64,000 nucleotides of DNA, from positions 29,800,588 through 29,864,587 of the forward strand of contig NW_020954556.1 of the NCBI RefSeq assembly GCF_900497805.2, given 5' to 3'. Every line of letters begins with the position of its first letter. Within the stretch, counting starts at the first letter, position 1. The position numbers were made by a program, and so were the translations under genes. This document shows positions 14,333 to 27,701 of this stretch, in pieces. The notes beneath the pieces were generated by a model, which saw nothing but the letters and a program-made list of their open reading frames with translations, searched no databases and was not told the origin of the DNA. The stretch is from Vombatus ursinus (Eukaryota > Chordata > Mammalia > Diprotodontia > Vombatidae).

Positions 14333-17300
14333 CTATCATGAAGTAAAACAATGAAATAAAAAGAAGGAAGGTAAGGAAAAAGTATCTTGGTACCATAAGT
14401 TTCTTTTCTATGAACAATAATTTAATATTAGCAGATATTAATCTAGGTTTATGATGCCTGGCAACCATTACCAAAAAATGTCAAAACAAGTCTTTGATTA
14501 AATTTTTTAAAAAGGAAGTTCAAAATTGAATTTTTTTCCATTTCCTTCTGCATTAATTGTATTGTCCTCTGTTGTATTTCTACCATCTGCTGGTAATTTC
14601 ATAATTTAAAAACTTGGATTTTAGCCTTAAAGTTACATGGCCAATACGTTAAACTATAAAAATAAGTAAATTCTAGTCTGAAACCATTTTGATAGTAATT
14701 TAGTATTCGTAAAAGAATTGACATTTGATCCTGCATTCTCATAATTTACATATAAAAACATTCTAATTTCTAAAAAAAGTTGCAAAAATCAATCTTTATT
14801 TTAACATATTTTTTATTTTGTTATGCTTCCCAATTACATATAAAATTTTTAACATTCTTTTTAAAAAAAATTTTGCATTCCAAATTCTCTCCTTCAATCC
14901 TGCCCCTTCTTTACTCCTTGAGAAGGCATGCAATATGATAATGATTATACATGAGAAACCATGCAAAACAGATTTCCATATTAGCCAGGTTGCAAAAGAA
15001 AACACAAAAAAGCAAGAAAAATGAAGTTAAAAAAAGTATATTTGAATCTACACTCAAGAGTTCATTAGTTTTCTCTCTGAAAGTGGACAGCATGTTTCAT
15101 TGTAGATCCTTTGGAACTGTCTTGGATAACTGTCTCGATCAGGATAACTAAGTCTTCCACAGTTGATCATCCTTTCAATATTGCTGCTACTGTGTACAAT
15201 GTTCTCCTGGTTCTGCTCACTTCACTCTGAATCAAGTTCATATAAGTCTTCCCAGGTTTTTCTGAAACCATTCTGCACATTATTTCTTATAGCACAATAG
15301 TATTCCATCACTATCTCATATCACAACTTCTTTAGCAATTCTCTAATTGATGAGACTCCCCTCAAATTCTAATTCTTTGCCAAAACAAAAAGAGTTGCCA
15401 CAATTTTTTTTTGGTATAAATAGGTCCTTTTCTCTTTTCTTTTATCTCTTTGGGATACAGAACCAGTAGAGGTATTGCTGGGTCAAAGGGTAGACAGTTT
15501 TATAGTCCTTTGGTCATAGTTCCAAACTGTTCCCCAGAATGGTTGGATTAGTTCACCACTCCACCAAAAGTATATTAGTGTCCCATTTTCCCCACATCTC
15601 CTCCAGCATTTATCATTTTCCTTTTCTGTCATGAGAGCCAATCTGATATCTCAAAGTTGTTTTAATTTGCATTTCTCTAATCAATAGTAATTTTAAGCAT
15701 TTTTTTTCATGTGACTATTGATAGCTTTGATTTCTTCTTCTGAAAACTGCCTGTTCATATCCTTTGACCAGTCAACTGGTGGATGACTCATATATTTATA
15801 AATGTCATTCACTTCCCTGTACATTTGAAAAATGAGGCCTTTATCAGAGAAACTTACTGTAAATTTCCCAACTTCTTGTTTTCCTTCTACTTTTGGCTAC
15901 ATTAGTTTCATCTGTGCAAAACATTTTTAATTTAATGTAACAAAAATTATCCATTTTACTTTACATGATCCTACCTCTTGTTTGGTCATAAACTCTTCCT
16001 TTATTCATAGATTGACAAGTACATTTTTCCATGCTCCTTCTAATTTACTTATATCACTCGTTTTGTCTAAATCATTTATCCATTTTGACTATCTTGGTAT
16101 ACAGTGTGAAATGTTGATCTATGCATAGTTTCTTCCAAACTGCTTCCCAGTTTTGCCAGCAATTTTGGTCAGATGACAAGTGCTTACTCCAAAAGCTTGG
16201 ATCTTTGGTTTTACTTTTTGGGATTACTATGGTAATACCACTGGTAATGGTAATATGGTAGTACCACCATGTACTGTGTACCTAATCTGTTCTGCTGATC
16301 TACCACTCTACTTCGTAGCCAGTACCAGGTTGTTTTCGTGATTAGCACTTTGTAATATAGTTTGAAATCTGGTACTGCTAGCTAGACCACCTTCCTTTAT
16401 ATTTTTTTTTTTATTGATTCCCTTTACATTCTTGACCTTTGGTTCTTCCAGATGAATTGTGTTACAATTTTTTCTTGTTCTATAAAACAATTCTTTCGTA
16501 GTTTTACTGCTATGGCACTGAATAAGTAAACTCACTTAGTAGAATTGTCATTTTTATTTCACTGGCATGGTCTATACGTGAGCAATTAATGTTTCTCCAA
16601 TTGTTTAGATCTGAATTTATTTGTATGAAGTGTTTTGTAATTGGGTTCATATAGCTCCTTGGTTTGTCTTGACAGGTAGACTCCAAAGTATTTTATATTG
16701 TCTTCCATAATTTTAAATAGAATTTCTCTTTCCATCTCTTTCTGCTGGGTTTTACTGGTAGTCTACACAATTGCTGACGATTTATGTGGGTTTATTTTAT
16801 ATCCTGCAACTCTGCTAAAGTTAATTGTTCCAACTAGTTTTTTTTAGGGTTCTCTAAATATACCATATCATCTCCAAAAAGTGATAGTTTTGTTTCCTCA
16901 TTGACTATTTTTATTCCTCCAATTTCTTTCTTTCTTTCTTTTTGGTCTTACTGCTATAGGTAGCATTTCTGTTATAATACTGAATAATGGTGATAAGGGA
17001 TGTTGCACCTTTACCCCGATCTTACTGGGAAAGTTTCAAATTTGTCCCTGTTAGAGATAATGCTTGCTCTTGGTTTTAGATACTACTTATAATTTTGAAG
17101 AAAGCTCCAGTAATTTCTATGCTTTTGAGTGTTTTTAAAAGGACTAGGTACTGCATTTTGTCAAAAGCTTTTCTTGCATCTACTGAGATAATCATATGAA
17201 ATTTTTTTGTTATTAATATGGTCAATTATGTTGATAGTTCTGCTAATATTGAACCAGTTCTGCATTCCTGGTATGAATCCCACCTGGTCATAGTACATGA

Positions 17301-19138
17301 TCTCTGTGATATACTGCTGTAATTTCCTTGTTAGTATTTTATCTAAAATTTTTGCATTAATATTCATTAAGGAAACTGGTCTTTAGTTTTGTTTTTGCAC
17401 TCCCTGGGTTAGATATCAAATACATATTTGTGTCATAGAAAGAATTTGATAGAACTCCTTCTTTACCTGGTTTTTTTTTTCAAATAATTTATATAGTATT
17501 GGGATTAATTGTTCCATAATTGTTTGGTAGAATTCACTTGTGAATCCATCTGGTCCTGGGAATTTTTTTTAAGGGAGCTCATCGATGGCTTGTTCAATTT
17601 CTTTTTTTCTAAGATAGAGTTATTTAAGTATTCTATTTCTTCTTTTGTTGACTTGGGCAATTTATATTTTCGTTAATACTCACCCATTTACTTAGTTTTA
17701 GTGGTATATAATTGGGCAAAATAGCTCCTAATAATAGGTTTAATTCATCTTCATTGTGATGCATTCACTTTTTTGATATTGGTAATTTGGTTTTCTTCTT
17801 TCTTTAAAAAAATCAAATTAATCAATGGTTTATTTTACTGGGGTTCCTCCCATAAAACCAGTTCCCAGTTTTACTTATTAGTTTAATCTTTTTTTTTTTT
17901 TTACTTTCAATTTTATTAATTTTCCCTTTGAGATTTTCAGGATTTCCATTTTGGTGTTTAATTGGGGAATTTTTAATATGCTTTTTTCCCCCTAATTTTT
18001 TTTATTTGCATGTCCAATTCATTTATCTGCTCTCTCTTTTATTAATGCACATGTTTAGAGATATAACTTTTCCCCTAAGTACTGCTTTGGTTGCATCTCA
18101 CAAATTTTGGAATACTGTTCATTATTGTCATTCTTTTTAAAAGAAATTATTATTTCTATGATTTGTTCTTTGATCCATTCATTCTTTAGGATTAGATGAT
18201 TTATTTTACAATTAATTTTTAATTTATGCTTCCATGACCTTTTATTGAATGTCATTTTTATTGCTTTATGATCTTAAAAAAGATACATCTAAGATTTATG
18301 CATTTTTTTTTTTTTGCCGTTTGAGAGGTTTTTAACGCCCTAATACATGGTCAATATTTGTGAATGTGCTATGTCCAGCTGAGAAAAAGGTATACTCCTT
18401 TCTATTACCACTCAATTTTCTCCAGAGGTCTATCATACCTAGCTTTGCTAAGATTCTAATTAATTTCCTTAACTTCTTTCTTTTTTATGGTTGGATTTAT
18501 CTAGCTCTGAGAAGGGAAAGCCAAGGTGCCCCACTAGTATAATTTTACTGTCTATTTCCTCTGGTAATTCATTTAACTTTTCCTTTAAGAATTTTCATGC
18601 TATGCTATTTGGTACATATGTTTATTACTGATGTTACTCATTGTTTATGATGCCTTTTGGCAATATGTAGCTTACCTGCTTATCCCTTTTAATTAGATCT
18701 ATTTTTGTTTTTGCTTTATCTGAGATCACGATTGCTACCCCTGCCCTTTTTTTAATTCAGCTGAAGCATAACAGATACTACTTCAGCTCCTTATTTTTAC
18801 TCTCTGTGTGTCTGTTTCAAGTGTGTTTCTTATAAACAACGTATCATTGGATTCTGGTTTCTAATCCATTTTGCTATCTGCTTCTATTTTAAGAGTGAGT
18901 TCATTCCATCTGCAGTTATGATTACTAACTGTGCATTTCTCGCCTCCCTGTTTTCTTCTGTTTATCCCCCCTTTCTCTCTATCCTGTCTCTCCTCCAAAA
19001 TCTCTTTTGCTCCTGACCACTGCCTTCCTTTATGTGCTCCCTTCCTTTTATCAACCCTCCCCCCTTCACCACGTTCCTCTTATTCCCTTTCCCTCCTACT
19101 TCCCTGTTGGGTAAGATAGATTTCTCTACCAATGGTGC

Positions 19139-19162
19139 ATGTGCATGTGTGTGTGTGTGTTT
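19139..19162. repeat. (TG)n microsatellite inside L1
   Basis: TGCATGTGCATGTGTGTGTGTGTGTG, a short dinucleotide run between the L1 ORF1 and ORF2 remains. Confidence 0.7.
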
Positions 19163-20215
19163 TCCCTCTTTGAGATAATCTACATGAGATTCAAGTGCTG
19201 CCCTCTCCCACGTCCCCCCCACCGTAAAAGCACTTCCTGGCATACCTCTTTTCTGTCCCTTCCCTCTTCTCCAATCTCTTAATTTTTTTTACATTATCCT
19301 AACATATTTTTGACTCCTGCACCTTGTCTATGGAGAATCTTTCTAACTGCTCTAGTAATGATAAAGTTCTTAGTAGTTACACGTATTATCTTCCCATATA
19401 GAAATGTAAACAGTTTAACCTTATTAAGTCCCTCTGATTTCTCTTCCATGTTTACTTTTTTATGCTTCCTTTGAGTTCTGTATTTGAAAATCAAATTTTC
19501 TATTCAGCTCTGGTCTTTTCACCAGGAATGCATGAAAGTCCTCTATTTCATTAAATATTCATTTTTCCCCTTAAAGGGTTATAATCAGTTTTGTTGTGTA
19601 GGTTGTTCTTGGTTGTAATCCCAGTTCTTCTGCCTTCCAGAATGTTATATTCCAAGCCTTCTGCATTTTTAACACGGTAGCTGCTAAATCTTGTGTCACT
19701 CTGACTGCGGTTCCACAATATTTGAATGGTTTCTTTCTGACTGCTTGAAATAATTTCTCTTTGACTTGGGAGCTCTGGAATCTGACTATGATATTCCTGG
19801 CAGTTTTCATTTTGGGATTTCTTTCAGGTTGTGATCAATGGATTCTGTCCATTTCTATTTTACCTTCTGATTCTAGGGCACTGAGGCAGTTTTAAACAAA
19901 TAATTTCTTGAAATATATCTAAGTTCTTTCTTTGATCATGGCTTTCAGAGAGGCCAATAATTCTTGAATGATCTCTCCCAAGCTATGTTCCTGGTCTGTT
20001 GTTTTTCTGATGAGACATTTCACATTTTCTTCTATTTTTCTTTCATTCTTTTCATTTTGTTTTATTGTTTCCTGATGTCTCATGGAGTCATTAACTTTCA
20101 CTTGCCCAATTCTAATTTTTAAGGAATTATTTTCTTCAGGGAAGTTTTACACCTCTTTTTCCATTTGGCCAATTTTATTTTTAAAGGTATTATTTTCTTC
20201 AGTATCTTCTGTGAC

Positions 20216-20465
20216 TCTTTTGTTGTTCTGTCATTTTCAGTTGTGTCTGACTCTTCATGACCCCATTTGGGGTTTTCTTAGCAAAAATACTGGAGGGGTC
20301 TGCCATTTCCTTCTTGTTTATTTTACAGATGAAGAAACAGAGGCAAACAGGATTAAGTGACCTGCCGAGGGTCACACAACTAGCAAATGTCTGAGACCAG
20401 ATTTGAACTCGGGAAGATAAGTCTTCCTGATTCCAGACCCTCTGTCCACTGTGCCACCTAGTGCC
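20216..20465 (-). repeat. Marsupial tRNA-derived SINE nested in L1
   Basis: Reverse copy: GTTGTGTCTGACTCTTCATGACCCCATTTGGGGTTTTCTTAGC...AGGATTAAGTGACCTGCCGAGGGTCACACAACTAG...CCACTGTGCCACCTAGTGCC. Same long form as at 33556, 42730 and 53997. Confidence 0.88.
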
Positions 20466-20839
20466 TCTTTTACTAAGCTGTTGTCTTTTCATCATTTTCT
20501 TTTCTCTTTTATTGACCTAATTTTTCCTCTTCCCCTCTTATTTAATTCTGAAAATTATGTTCTTCCAGGAATTCTTGTTGGACTTATGTCAAATTCACAA
20601 ATTTTTCCCCATCAAGGCTTTGCTTTTGATTTCATTGTTCTCTTCTGAGTTTGTGTCTAGATCTTCCCATAGCAGATTTTTAATGGGCAGGTTCTTTTTT
20701 TTTTAATTTGCTCATTTTTTCAGCCTATTTCTTGACTATGAATTTATGTTAAAGTTGAGCTCTATTCCCAGTGGTGGGGAAAGGGGAAGAGCACTGTGAA
20801 GATGCAATGAGGAATACCAAGCAGACCAGTTCAGCTGGA

Positions 20840-21495
20840 CCATGGTTGCAGACATCATTACCTCTTATGTAGACTATTCGAATTGGTCTTCCTGACTCAA
20901 GACTCTCCACACTCCAATTCGTACCCCATACAGCTGCGAAAGTGATGCTTCTAAAGTGTGGTTCTAGTCATTCCTCACTACCCCATCCCCCTTAATAAAT
21001 TCCAGAGGCTCTCTATTACTTTTAAATCAAATATATATTCCATTGTTTTGACATTTAAAGCTCTTTACAACTTGGACTCTTCTTATCTTTCCAGTTTTAC
21101 ACATTCTATCACTACCATGTGTTCTATGGTCCAGCCAGTAGCCTACTTGCTATTCCTATCATAACTCTTCACCTAAGTGACACTGGCTGGGCTCCATGCC
21201 TAGAATGCTCTCCCTTCTCACTCCTGCCTCGAAAAATTCTAGGCTTCCTTCAAGATTCACTCAGTTCAAATGCTAACTTTTGTAGGAAGTCTTCTTAGTC
21301 CTCTGGTTACTTGTGTCTTCTGCTCTAAGGTTACCTTGTAACTACTCTACATACGGCTTTTATATATCTATTCATATATGTGTTCTCTTCCCATTAGACT
21401 ATAACTCCTTGATGGCAGGAATCATTTTAATTTTTTTCTTTGTATTCCCAGCATTTAGCACAATTCCTAGCATACAATAAGCACTTAATAAGAGC
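20840..21495 (+). repeat. L2 LINE 3' portion
   Basis: TTGGTCTTCCTGACTCAAG, AATTCCAGAGGCTCTCTATTAC, AAGCTCTTTACAACTTGG, TGCCTAGAATGCTCTCCC, AGACTATAACTCCTTGATGGCAGG and ATTTAGCACAATTCC...AATAAGCACTTAATAA follow the L2 3' end order over about 650 bases. Confidence 0.85.
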
Positions 21496-21504
21496 ATGCC
21501 TGAC

Positions 21505-22960
21505 TAATGCATAGAAAAGTAGGTCAAAATGAGGTTATGAAAGGCTTTAATGCCAACCCTGAGGTGCTTATATTTAAGCATCAAGGCCATAGGGAGCCAC
21601 TTCAGTTTAGTGATCAGGGAGAGACATAATCAAACTGTGCTTTAGAAATATCACTTTGGCAGCTGTGTGGGGGAAAGAATAAAGATGGTAGACATTTGAA
21701 GCAAGGACCCAATTAAAAGGCTATTCAGTAGTTCAGGTGATGAAGACCTCAACTGGGATGGTAGCTCTATTAGTGAAGAAAAGGGTGTGGATGAATGAGA
21801 TAGGGAGACAGAATTAACAAGAAGGGAAACTGAATAGCTATGTAGAGTGAAGGAAAATTAGAGGAAAATTACAAGCTTGTGAACCAGGGTAACCAGGGTA
21901 ACTGTGAACAGGGCAGTGGCTTCAACACTGAGAAGATAAGAAGAAAAGTTTTAGAAGGAAGATAAGTTTTGTTTTTGAGTCTGAGTTTAATACATTTACA
22001 GGATGTGTAGTTGGGAATCATGTCCAACAGGCAGCTGGTGATGCAGAACTGGAACTCGGGAAAGAGACCAGGACTAGATCTATAAGCCACTAGGGTCACT
22101 TGTGTAGAGATAAGTGAACCAACAGAAGCTCATGTGGTTACTAAGAGTAGAGACAACAATGTCTTTCATACTGGTAATACTCTGATGGGTAAGCTACTGA
22201 AGAATTTTAATCTCGAATAGCTGTAATGAGGAAACCTTCCTTTTCATTATTTGGTAAAACTTTTTTTAAGGCTACCATTTCTCCTCTATCTTTATCCCTG
22301 GCTTTGTAAACTTGCCCGGAGGTGCCTTCTCTGATAAATCCCAATGACATAAAATTTACCCACGTAGCACTTTTCCCAGTCAATAGCCTTTTCCTTCATT
22401 TCACCACAGTGAGACTCACATATTTAGGGTTTTCTCTATAGGCTAGTCTTGGGATATAACCAGAGCAAATGTCAGGATAGGAATGACGGTACAGCAAAGG
22501 ATACTGAAAAGGAGTGGCCAGGCAAGTAAGAAAAGAAACAGTGAGAACACTGTCCCCTCTAGGAGGAAATGGCTAACAGTCTCAAGCTGCAAAAGTCAAG
22601 AAGGATGGACGCTGAAAAACCACCAAATTTGGCACCTCAGGGAACACTGGTAACTTTGGAGAGAGTAGTTTCAGAAGACTGATGAGGTCAGAAGCTGAAA
22701 TGTAAGAGGCTGAAAAATGAGAAGAGACAGGATGAAGAGATAACAAGTATAGAAGACAGCTATTTCTAGAATTTTGTTTGTAAAAGGTGGGAGACAGCTT
22801 GAGGAGATGGTAGGGTTGTTTCGGTTGTTTTAAAGATGAGGAATAATTAGGCAGCAGAAAGTAAGTCAGTAGATGGGGGGGGAAAGGGACAATTGTAAAG
22901 GCATATTATTGGAGAAGGGATTAAGCTGAAGGACTGACTGGCTTTTGTAAAGGGAAAGGG
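21505..22960 (+). repeat. Unnamed dispersed repeat 'A', longest copy
   Basis: GGTTATGAAAGGCTTTAATGCC, TAGGGAGCCACTTCAG, GACATAATCAAACTGTGCTTTAGAAATATCACTTTGGCAGCTG, AAGCAAGGACCCAATTAAAAGGC, then ATGTCCAACAGGCAGCTGGTGATGCAG (about 22020) and GGAGAGAGTAGTTTCAGAAGACTGATG (about 22657). It shows more of the family than any other copy. 22140-22560 is partly unrelated filler. A run of nine G's occurs near 22876. Confidence 0.65.
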
Positions 22961-24011
22961 CCACTTCTTTTTCAGAAAATGAAGTTCACACACAGTTATG
23001 GCACGCAATATTTAATTCATGTCAACAACCCATATGGCATATCCAACCAATATTTTCATCTAATTTTAAAATGAATACTGGAATACTCATTATAGTAGGA
23101 TAATTGGCTTATTCCACTCAGTGGTTTAAATTATTTAGTTACTATTCCTACCAAACAAACATACAAACCACTTACCTGGGCTGAATCTGTTTAAGTAATG
23201 AGATACATATTTTCAAATATTAAGAGATTTTATTCTAAAGCAAACACTTATATAATTAGTCCTACCTTTAACATTGCATATTAGTTAGGCACAAAATTAA
23301 AATTTTATGATATCATTAAAATAAGTAAAAATGAAACTAAAAAAACAACAAGAAGAGAATTATTTAATAAGGCCTAAAGGAACAGTTGCTATATAACTAA
23401 AGAGTTGTGATGAAAATGTGAACTAAAGATGAATAACAAAATTCTATATTTTTATTATTTAGAAAATGGCAATGGTCATGTAAATGTGAGTATCAAGTGA
23501 AGAACTAAAATCATCAGAATGTTTCTTTGAATCTACCTTTTGTACACAAAATAACTCATAGTTGTTTTTCTTCTCCAATTCAGAGATGTAGGTTTTATTT
23601 TTAAGGCTGTGATTTACTGGGATATCTTTTACTATTTAGCTATGTTGGAAAACATAATGAAAATTTACCCAAAGTTCAATGAAGCAACTATGTATGAAGT
23701 CAATGGAAGGTGAATGTTTTTCTTATTTAATAAATTAACCAAAGATATTTGATGCAAATTTTTGCCACACCACACAAGGAAGATGTTATCAAAACAAGAC
23801 ATTTGTACATTTAACTAAAACAAGAAGCTTACAAATTCTGAGTATCTTGCTAAAAAGCAGCGTGTAACTATTTTAATAAAACAAGTCTATATATTTTATT
23901 ATTTTAATTACATATGTGAAAAATTTCTATTCTTAAAATAAAGGGCATTTGTCGTGTCAGTATGAGAAATTTAAGCAGCTATATAAGCTTCTTGCTTGTT
24001 TCAATGACTAT
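22961..24011. other. SANBR intron 2, AT-rich, nothing recognised
   Basis: About 1 kb of unique-looking AT-rich DNA directly left of the HAL1 insertion. No exon, RNA gene or named repeat supported. Confidence 0.6.
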
Positions 24012-24800
24012 AAGAAATAACTTTGCAAGCCAAGATGGCGGAGGGAAAGCAGTGACTGTCTTGAGTTCTCTCCCAAAGCCCTCCAAATACCAAAAAAAAA
24101 TGGCTCTAAACAAATTCTAAAGCAGCAGAACCCACAAAAAGACAGAGTGAAACACATTTCCAGCCAAAGACAGCCTGGATGGTTGAGCAGAAAGGTATAT
24201 CGTGCCGGGCGGGGAGAGTAGCTCAGTTTGGTGTGGGCGCACAGGCCGCAGCAGCGACCCTGGAGCAGGCCTCAGAGGACTGAATCAGGGGCGGCTGTGG
24301 CGGTTTCCAGACTTCTCAACCCCTGAACGCCAAAGACAACATAGAAGGTCAGTGGGAAAAGTCCGTGAATGTGGTGAGAGGAGCTAGGTCTCAGCCGCAA
24401 GTCTCAAGCACGGCCCAGGGCCGCGGCTTTTTCCCGAGCTTCTGGCCCACAGACTGAGGGGAAATCGAGTGGCTGATCAAAGGGGGATTGCAGGGATCTC
24501 TTTGCCAGTGGTGACGCAGGAATCTCTTGCTTTGCCTGCGCTTGGATCTGGGTCACAGTTCTGAGGGGTGGTTCTGGGGCAAGGAATAACGCTGGTGCGG
24601 TGGAGCTTGTTGTGGTGGTGGAGAGGAAACACCTCGCCCCTTATCATACCACCTTGGAAGAACTGAAAATTTACAGGTCCCTAGAACTATCTCTGAAAAC
24701 AGCTGTACAAACTCCTGAAGCTTGGGACAGAACATTCTCCACACTGGAAGCAGACTTTTACCTTAACAAAGAGTTTAAAACTCAAATAATTGGCTGGGAT

Positions 24801-25784
24801 CACGAGTAAGCAGCGCAAAAAGAGTCAGACTATATTATCATACTTTGGTGACAAAGAAGATCAAAACATACAACCAGAAGAAGACAAAAAGCCAAAGCTC
24901 CTACATCCAAAGCCTCTAAGAAAAATATGAATCAGTCCCAGGCCTTGGAAGAGCTCAAAAGGGATTTTGAGAAGCAAGTAAGAGAAGTAGAGGAAAAACT
25001 GAGAGTGATGCAAGAAGATCATGAAAAACAACTCAACAGCTCGCTAAAGGAGACCTCAAAAAATACTGAAGAAAATAACACCTTAAAAAATAGCCTAACT
25101 CAAATGGCATAAGAGGTCCAAAAAGCCAATGAGGAAAAGAATGCCCTAAAAAGCAAAAGTGGCCAAATGGAAAAGGAAGTCCAAAAGCTTACTGAAGAAA
25201 ATACTTCCCTAAAAATTAGAATAGAGCAATTGGAAGCTAGTGACTTTGTGAGAAATCAAGACACTGTAAAACAAATCCAAAGGAATGAAAAATTAGAAAA
25301 CAATGTGAAATATCTCATTAGAAAAACAACTGACCTGGAAAATAGATCCAGGAGAGAGAATTTAAAAATTATTGGACTATCTGAAAGCCATGATCAAAAA
25401 AAGAGCCTAGACATCATCTTTCAAGAAATGATCAAGGAAAACTGCCCTGATATTTTAGAACCAGAGGGCAAAATAGAAATTGAAAGAATCCACCAATCTC
25501 CTCCTGAAAGAGATCTCCAAAGGAAAACTCCTAGGAATACTGCAACCAAATTCCAGAGTTCCCAGGTCAAGGAGAAAATATTACAAGCAGCCAGAAAGAA
25601 ACAATTCAAGTACTGTGGAAACACAATCAGGATATCACAAGATTTAGCTGCTTCTACATTAAGGGACTGCAGGGCATGGAATATAATATTCTGGAGAGCA
25701 AAGGAGACAGGATTACAACCAAGAATCACCTACCCAGAAAAAATGAGTATAATCTTGCAGGGGAAAAAAATTGTCATTCAGTGA
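24801..25784 (+). pseudogene. HAL1 ORF1p-like reading frame, lightly damaged
   Basis: An L1 ORF1 protein relative: an RNA-binding, trimerising chaperone in L1 biology. A coiled coil (NQSQALEELKRDFEKQVREV through KLTEENTSLKIRIEQLEAS) is followed by the conserved RRM-like part (NVKYLIRKTTDLENRSRREN; LKIIGLSE) and the C-terminal domain (ATKFQSSQVKEKILQAARKK; FKYCGNTIRISQDLAASTL). Damage is slight: the expected initiator reads ACG before Ser-Lys-Gln-Arg-Lys-Lys at about 24801, there is one apparent frameshift near 24885-24905, and one in-frame TAA at 25110-25112. From 25113 to the stop at 25784 it is open. Confidence 0.82.
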
Positions 25785-26148
25785 AATAGAGGACTTTCAA
25801 GCGTTCTTAATGAAAAGACCAGAGTTGAATAGAAAATTTGATTTTCAAATACAAGACTCGAGTGGAACATGAAGAGGTAAACAGGAAAGAGAAAATCATG
25901 AGAGACGTATTAAGGTTGAACTATTTAGGATGATATTTGTAACTCATGAGACCCCTGTCAGTATAAGGGTAGTCGGAGGAGAAAAAATTATATGTATGTA
26001 TATATAGATATAGATAGATAGACAGATAGAGGGCACAGGATGAGTTGAAAATGAAGTGGTCATATCTGGAGAATAAAATTAAGGGGTGAGAGAGGAATAT
26101 ACTAGGATAAGGAGAAAGGGAGAGGTAGAATGGGGTAAATTATCCCAC

Positions 26149-26175
26149 AAAAAAACAAACAAACAAACAAACAGA
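26149..26175. repeat. (CAAA)n tract in HAL1 3' UTR
   Basis: Four to five AAAC units. A second simple stretch of TATG/GATA units lies at 25990-26033. Confidence 0.7.
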
Positions 26176-27112
26176 AAAGAAAAGGCTCTTACAGTGGAGG
26201 GGAAACGGGGGAAGGTGAGAGGGAATGAGTGAATCTTATTCTCATAGGATTTGACTTAAGGAGGGAATAATATACACACTCAATTGGGTGTGGAAATCTG
26301 TCTTACCCTACAGGAAAATAGAGGGGGAAGGGGACAAGAGAGTAGGAGAATGATAGATAGGAGGGAAGATTGGGAAAGGGAGTAATCAGAAGCAAATACT
26401 TCTGAGGAGGGACAGGGTCAAAAGAAAGAATAGAATAAATGGATGGGCGGGATAGGATTAAGGGAAATAGAGTTAGTTTTTCACAGCATGTCTACTATGG
26501 AAGTGTTTTGCATAACTGCACATATATAACCTATATTTAGTTGCTTGCCTTATCAATGAGGGTGGGTGGGGAGGGAGGAAGGGAGAAAATTTGGAACCCA
26601 AAGTTTTAAAAACACATGTTTTTAAAAAAATGTTTTCACATGCAACTGGGAAATAAGAAATACAGGAAATGGGGTATAGAAATCCATCCTGCCCTACAGG
26701 AAAACTGAAGGGGAAGGGGATAAGGGAAGGGGGGGGGGGAAGATAGAAGGGAAGGCAGACTAGGGGAAGGGGTATTTAGAATGCATGCCATCTTGGGGTA
26801 GGGGCGAGATGGGGTGAAAACTTGGAACTCAAAATCTTATGGAAGTAAATGTTGAAAACAAAAAAATAAATAAAAATTACCATTAAAAAAAAGAAATAAT
26901 TTTGTTTGCCTTTTTCATTTTTAAACAATCTCTCAGTTTTCAATGAATTAGTCCAAAGGAAGAACACATTATTTTTGTCTCAATAGAAGTTACTTAAGAA
27001 ACACACATATGTATCTATTAAATGGTCCACCCTAAGCCGATTGTTATAATTACTATTACAAAAGGTAATCATTTATCATAAAATATTTCATATCTTAGTT
27101 GCCTATACCATA

Positions 27113-27215
27113 GCCAACTCAGCTTTAAATTTTAACAAATACCCGAGCACCTGCATACCCAGTTAGGTGCTGAGGGTGACACAAAGATAACTGATCTCGA
27201 GGAATTTAGTACGAG
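27113..27215 (-). repeat. L2 LINE fragment
   Basis: Weak reverse L2 tail: CAAATACCCGAGCACCTGCATACCCAGTTAGGTGCTGAGGGTGACACAAAGATAA...GATCTCGAGGAATTTAGTA. The surroundings, 26905-27545, are otherwise plain intron. Confidence 0.5.
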
Positions 27216-27530
27216 ATGATAATTTGTATTTTCTCCTAATTGTCTGTACAGGGATTTTACAGATTTCTTGAAATGCCAAGGCCCCTAAGGCCGAGAGACT
27301 CAACTTTTCATGAACACATTAAATGTGTAAAATATTATCCCTCCGGAGTGAATATTTGGTCGTAAAACTCTAACACGTGGCACTTTAGAGTATACAGTCA
27401 CACATATATTATGTATACATTTTTATACAAATTACATAAACCCATATTGTAATATCTAAAAACCTATGTGATTCAAACAATTAACATCCTAGTAGTTATT
27501 TCTTTTAATATCCTATTTTACTGGATTTTA

Positions 27531-27701
<171 letters not shown>

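Larger units (their letters stand above)
14795..20830 (-). repeat. Long, decayed L1 LINE, antisense
   Basis: Runs 3' to 5' along the plus strand inside SANBR intron 2, so it is co-oriented with SANBR. 14795-15100 is 3' UTR; 15100-19000 is ORF2; about 19500-20650 is ORF1. Reverse transcriptase debris is visible at 17367-17161 ([20 protein letters not shown]). The ORF1 C-terminal region is at 19810-19571 (RFQSSQVKEKLFQAVRKK; FKYCGTAVRVTQDLAATVL), and part of the ORF1 coiled-coil region lies near 20100-19919. ORF2 carries many stops and frameshifts. A younger SINE sits inside it at 20216-20465. The exact 5' limit is uncertain. Confidence 0.85.
24026..26890 (+). repeat. Full-length HAL1 (half-L1) retrotransposon
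   Basis: Starts GCCAAGATGGCGGAGGG and ends in the L1-type 3' end (GGAACTCAAAATCTTATGGAAG...AAATAAATAAAAATTACC, then an A-run). It is bounded by target-site duplications AAGAAATAACTTTG (24012-24025) and AAGAAATAATTTTG (26891-26904; 13/14). The internal order is a GC-rich 5' UTR, an ORF1-like gene, a long purine-rich 3' UTR with GGGGAAGGGG blocks, and an A-rich tail, with no trace of ORF2. This is the definition of HAL1, a non-autonomous L1 derivative known in mammals including marsupials. It lies in SANBR intron 2, antisense to the gene. A second 3'-end-like block at 26560-26680 suggests internal duplication of the tail. Confidence 0.85.

Noticed and set aside
25421-25729. Minus-strand open frame of about 100 codons within the HAL1
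   Set aside because: Antisense shadow of the ORF1-like gene; no domain.
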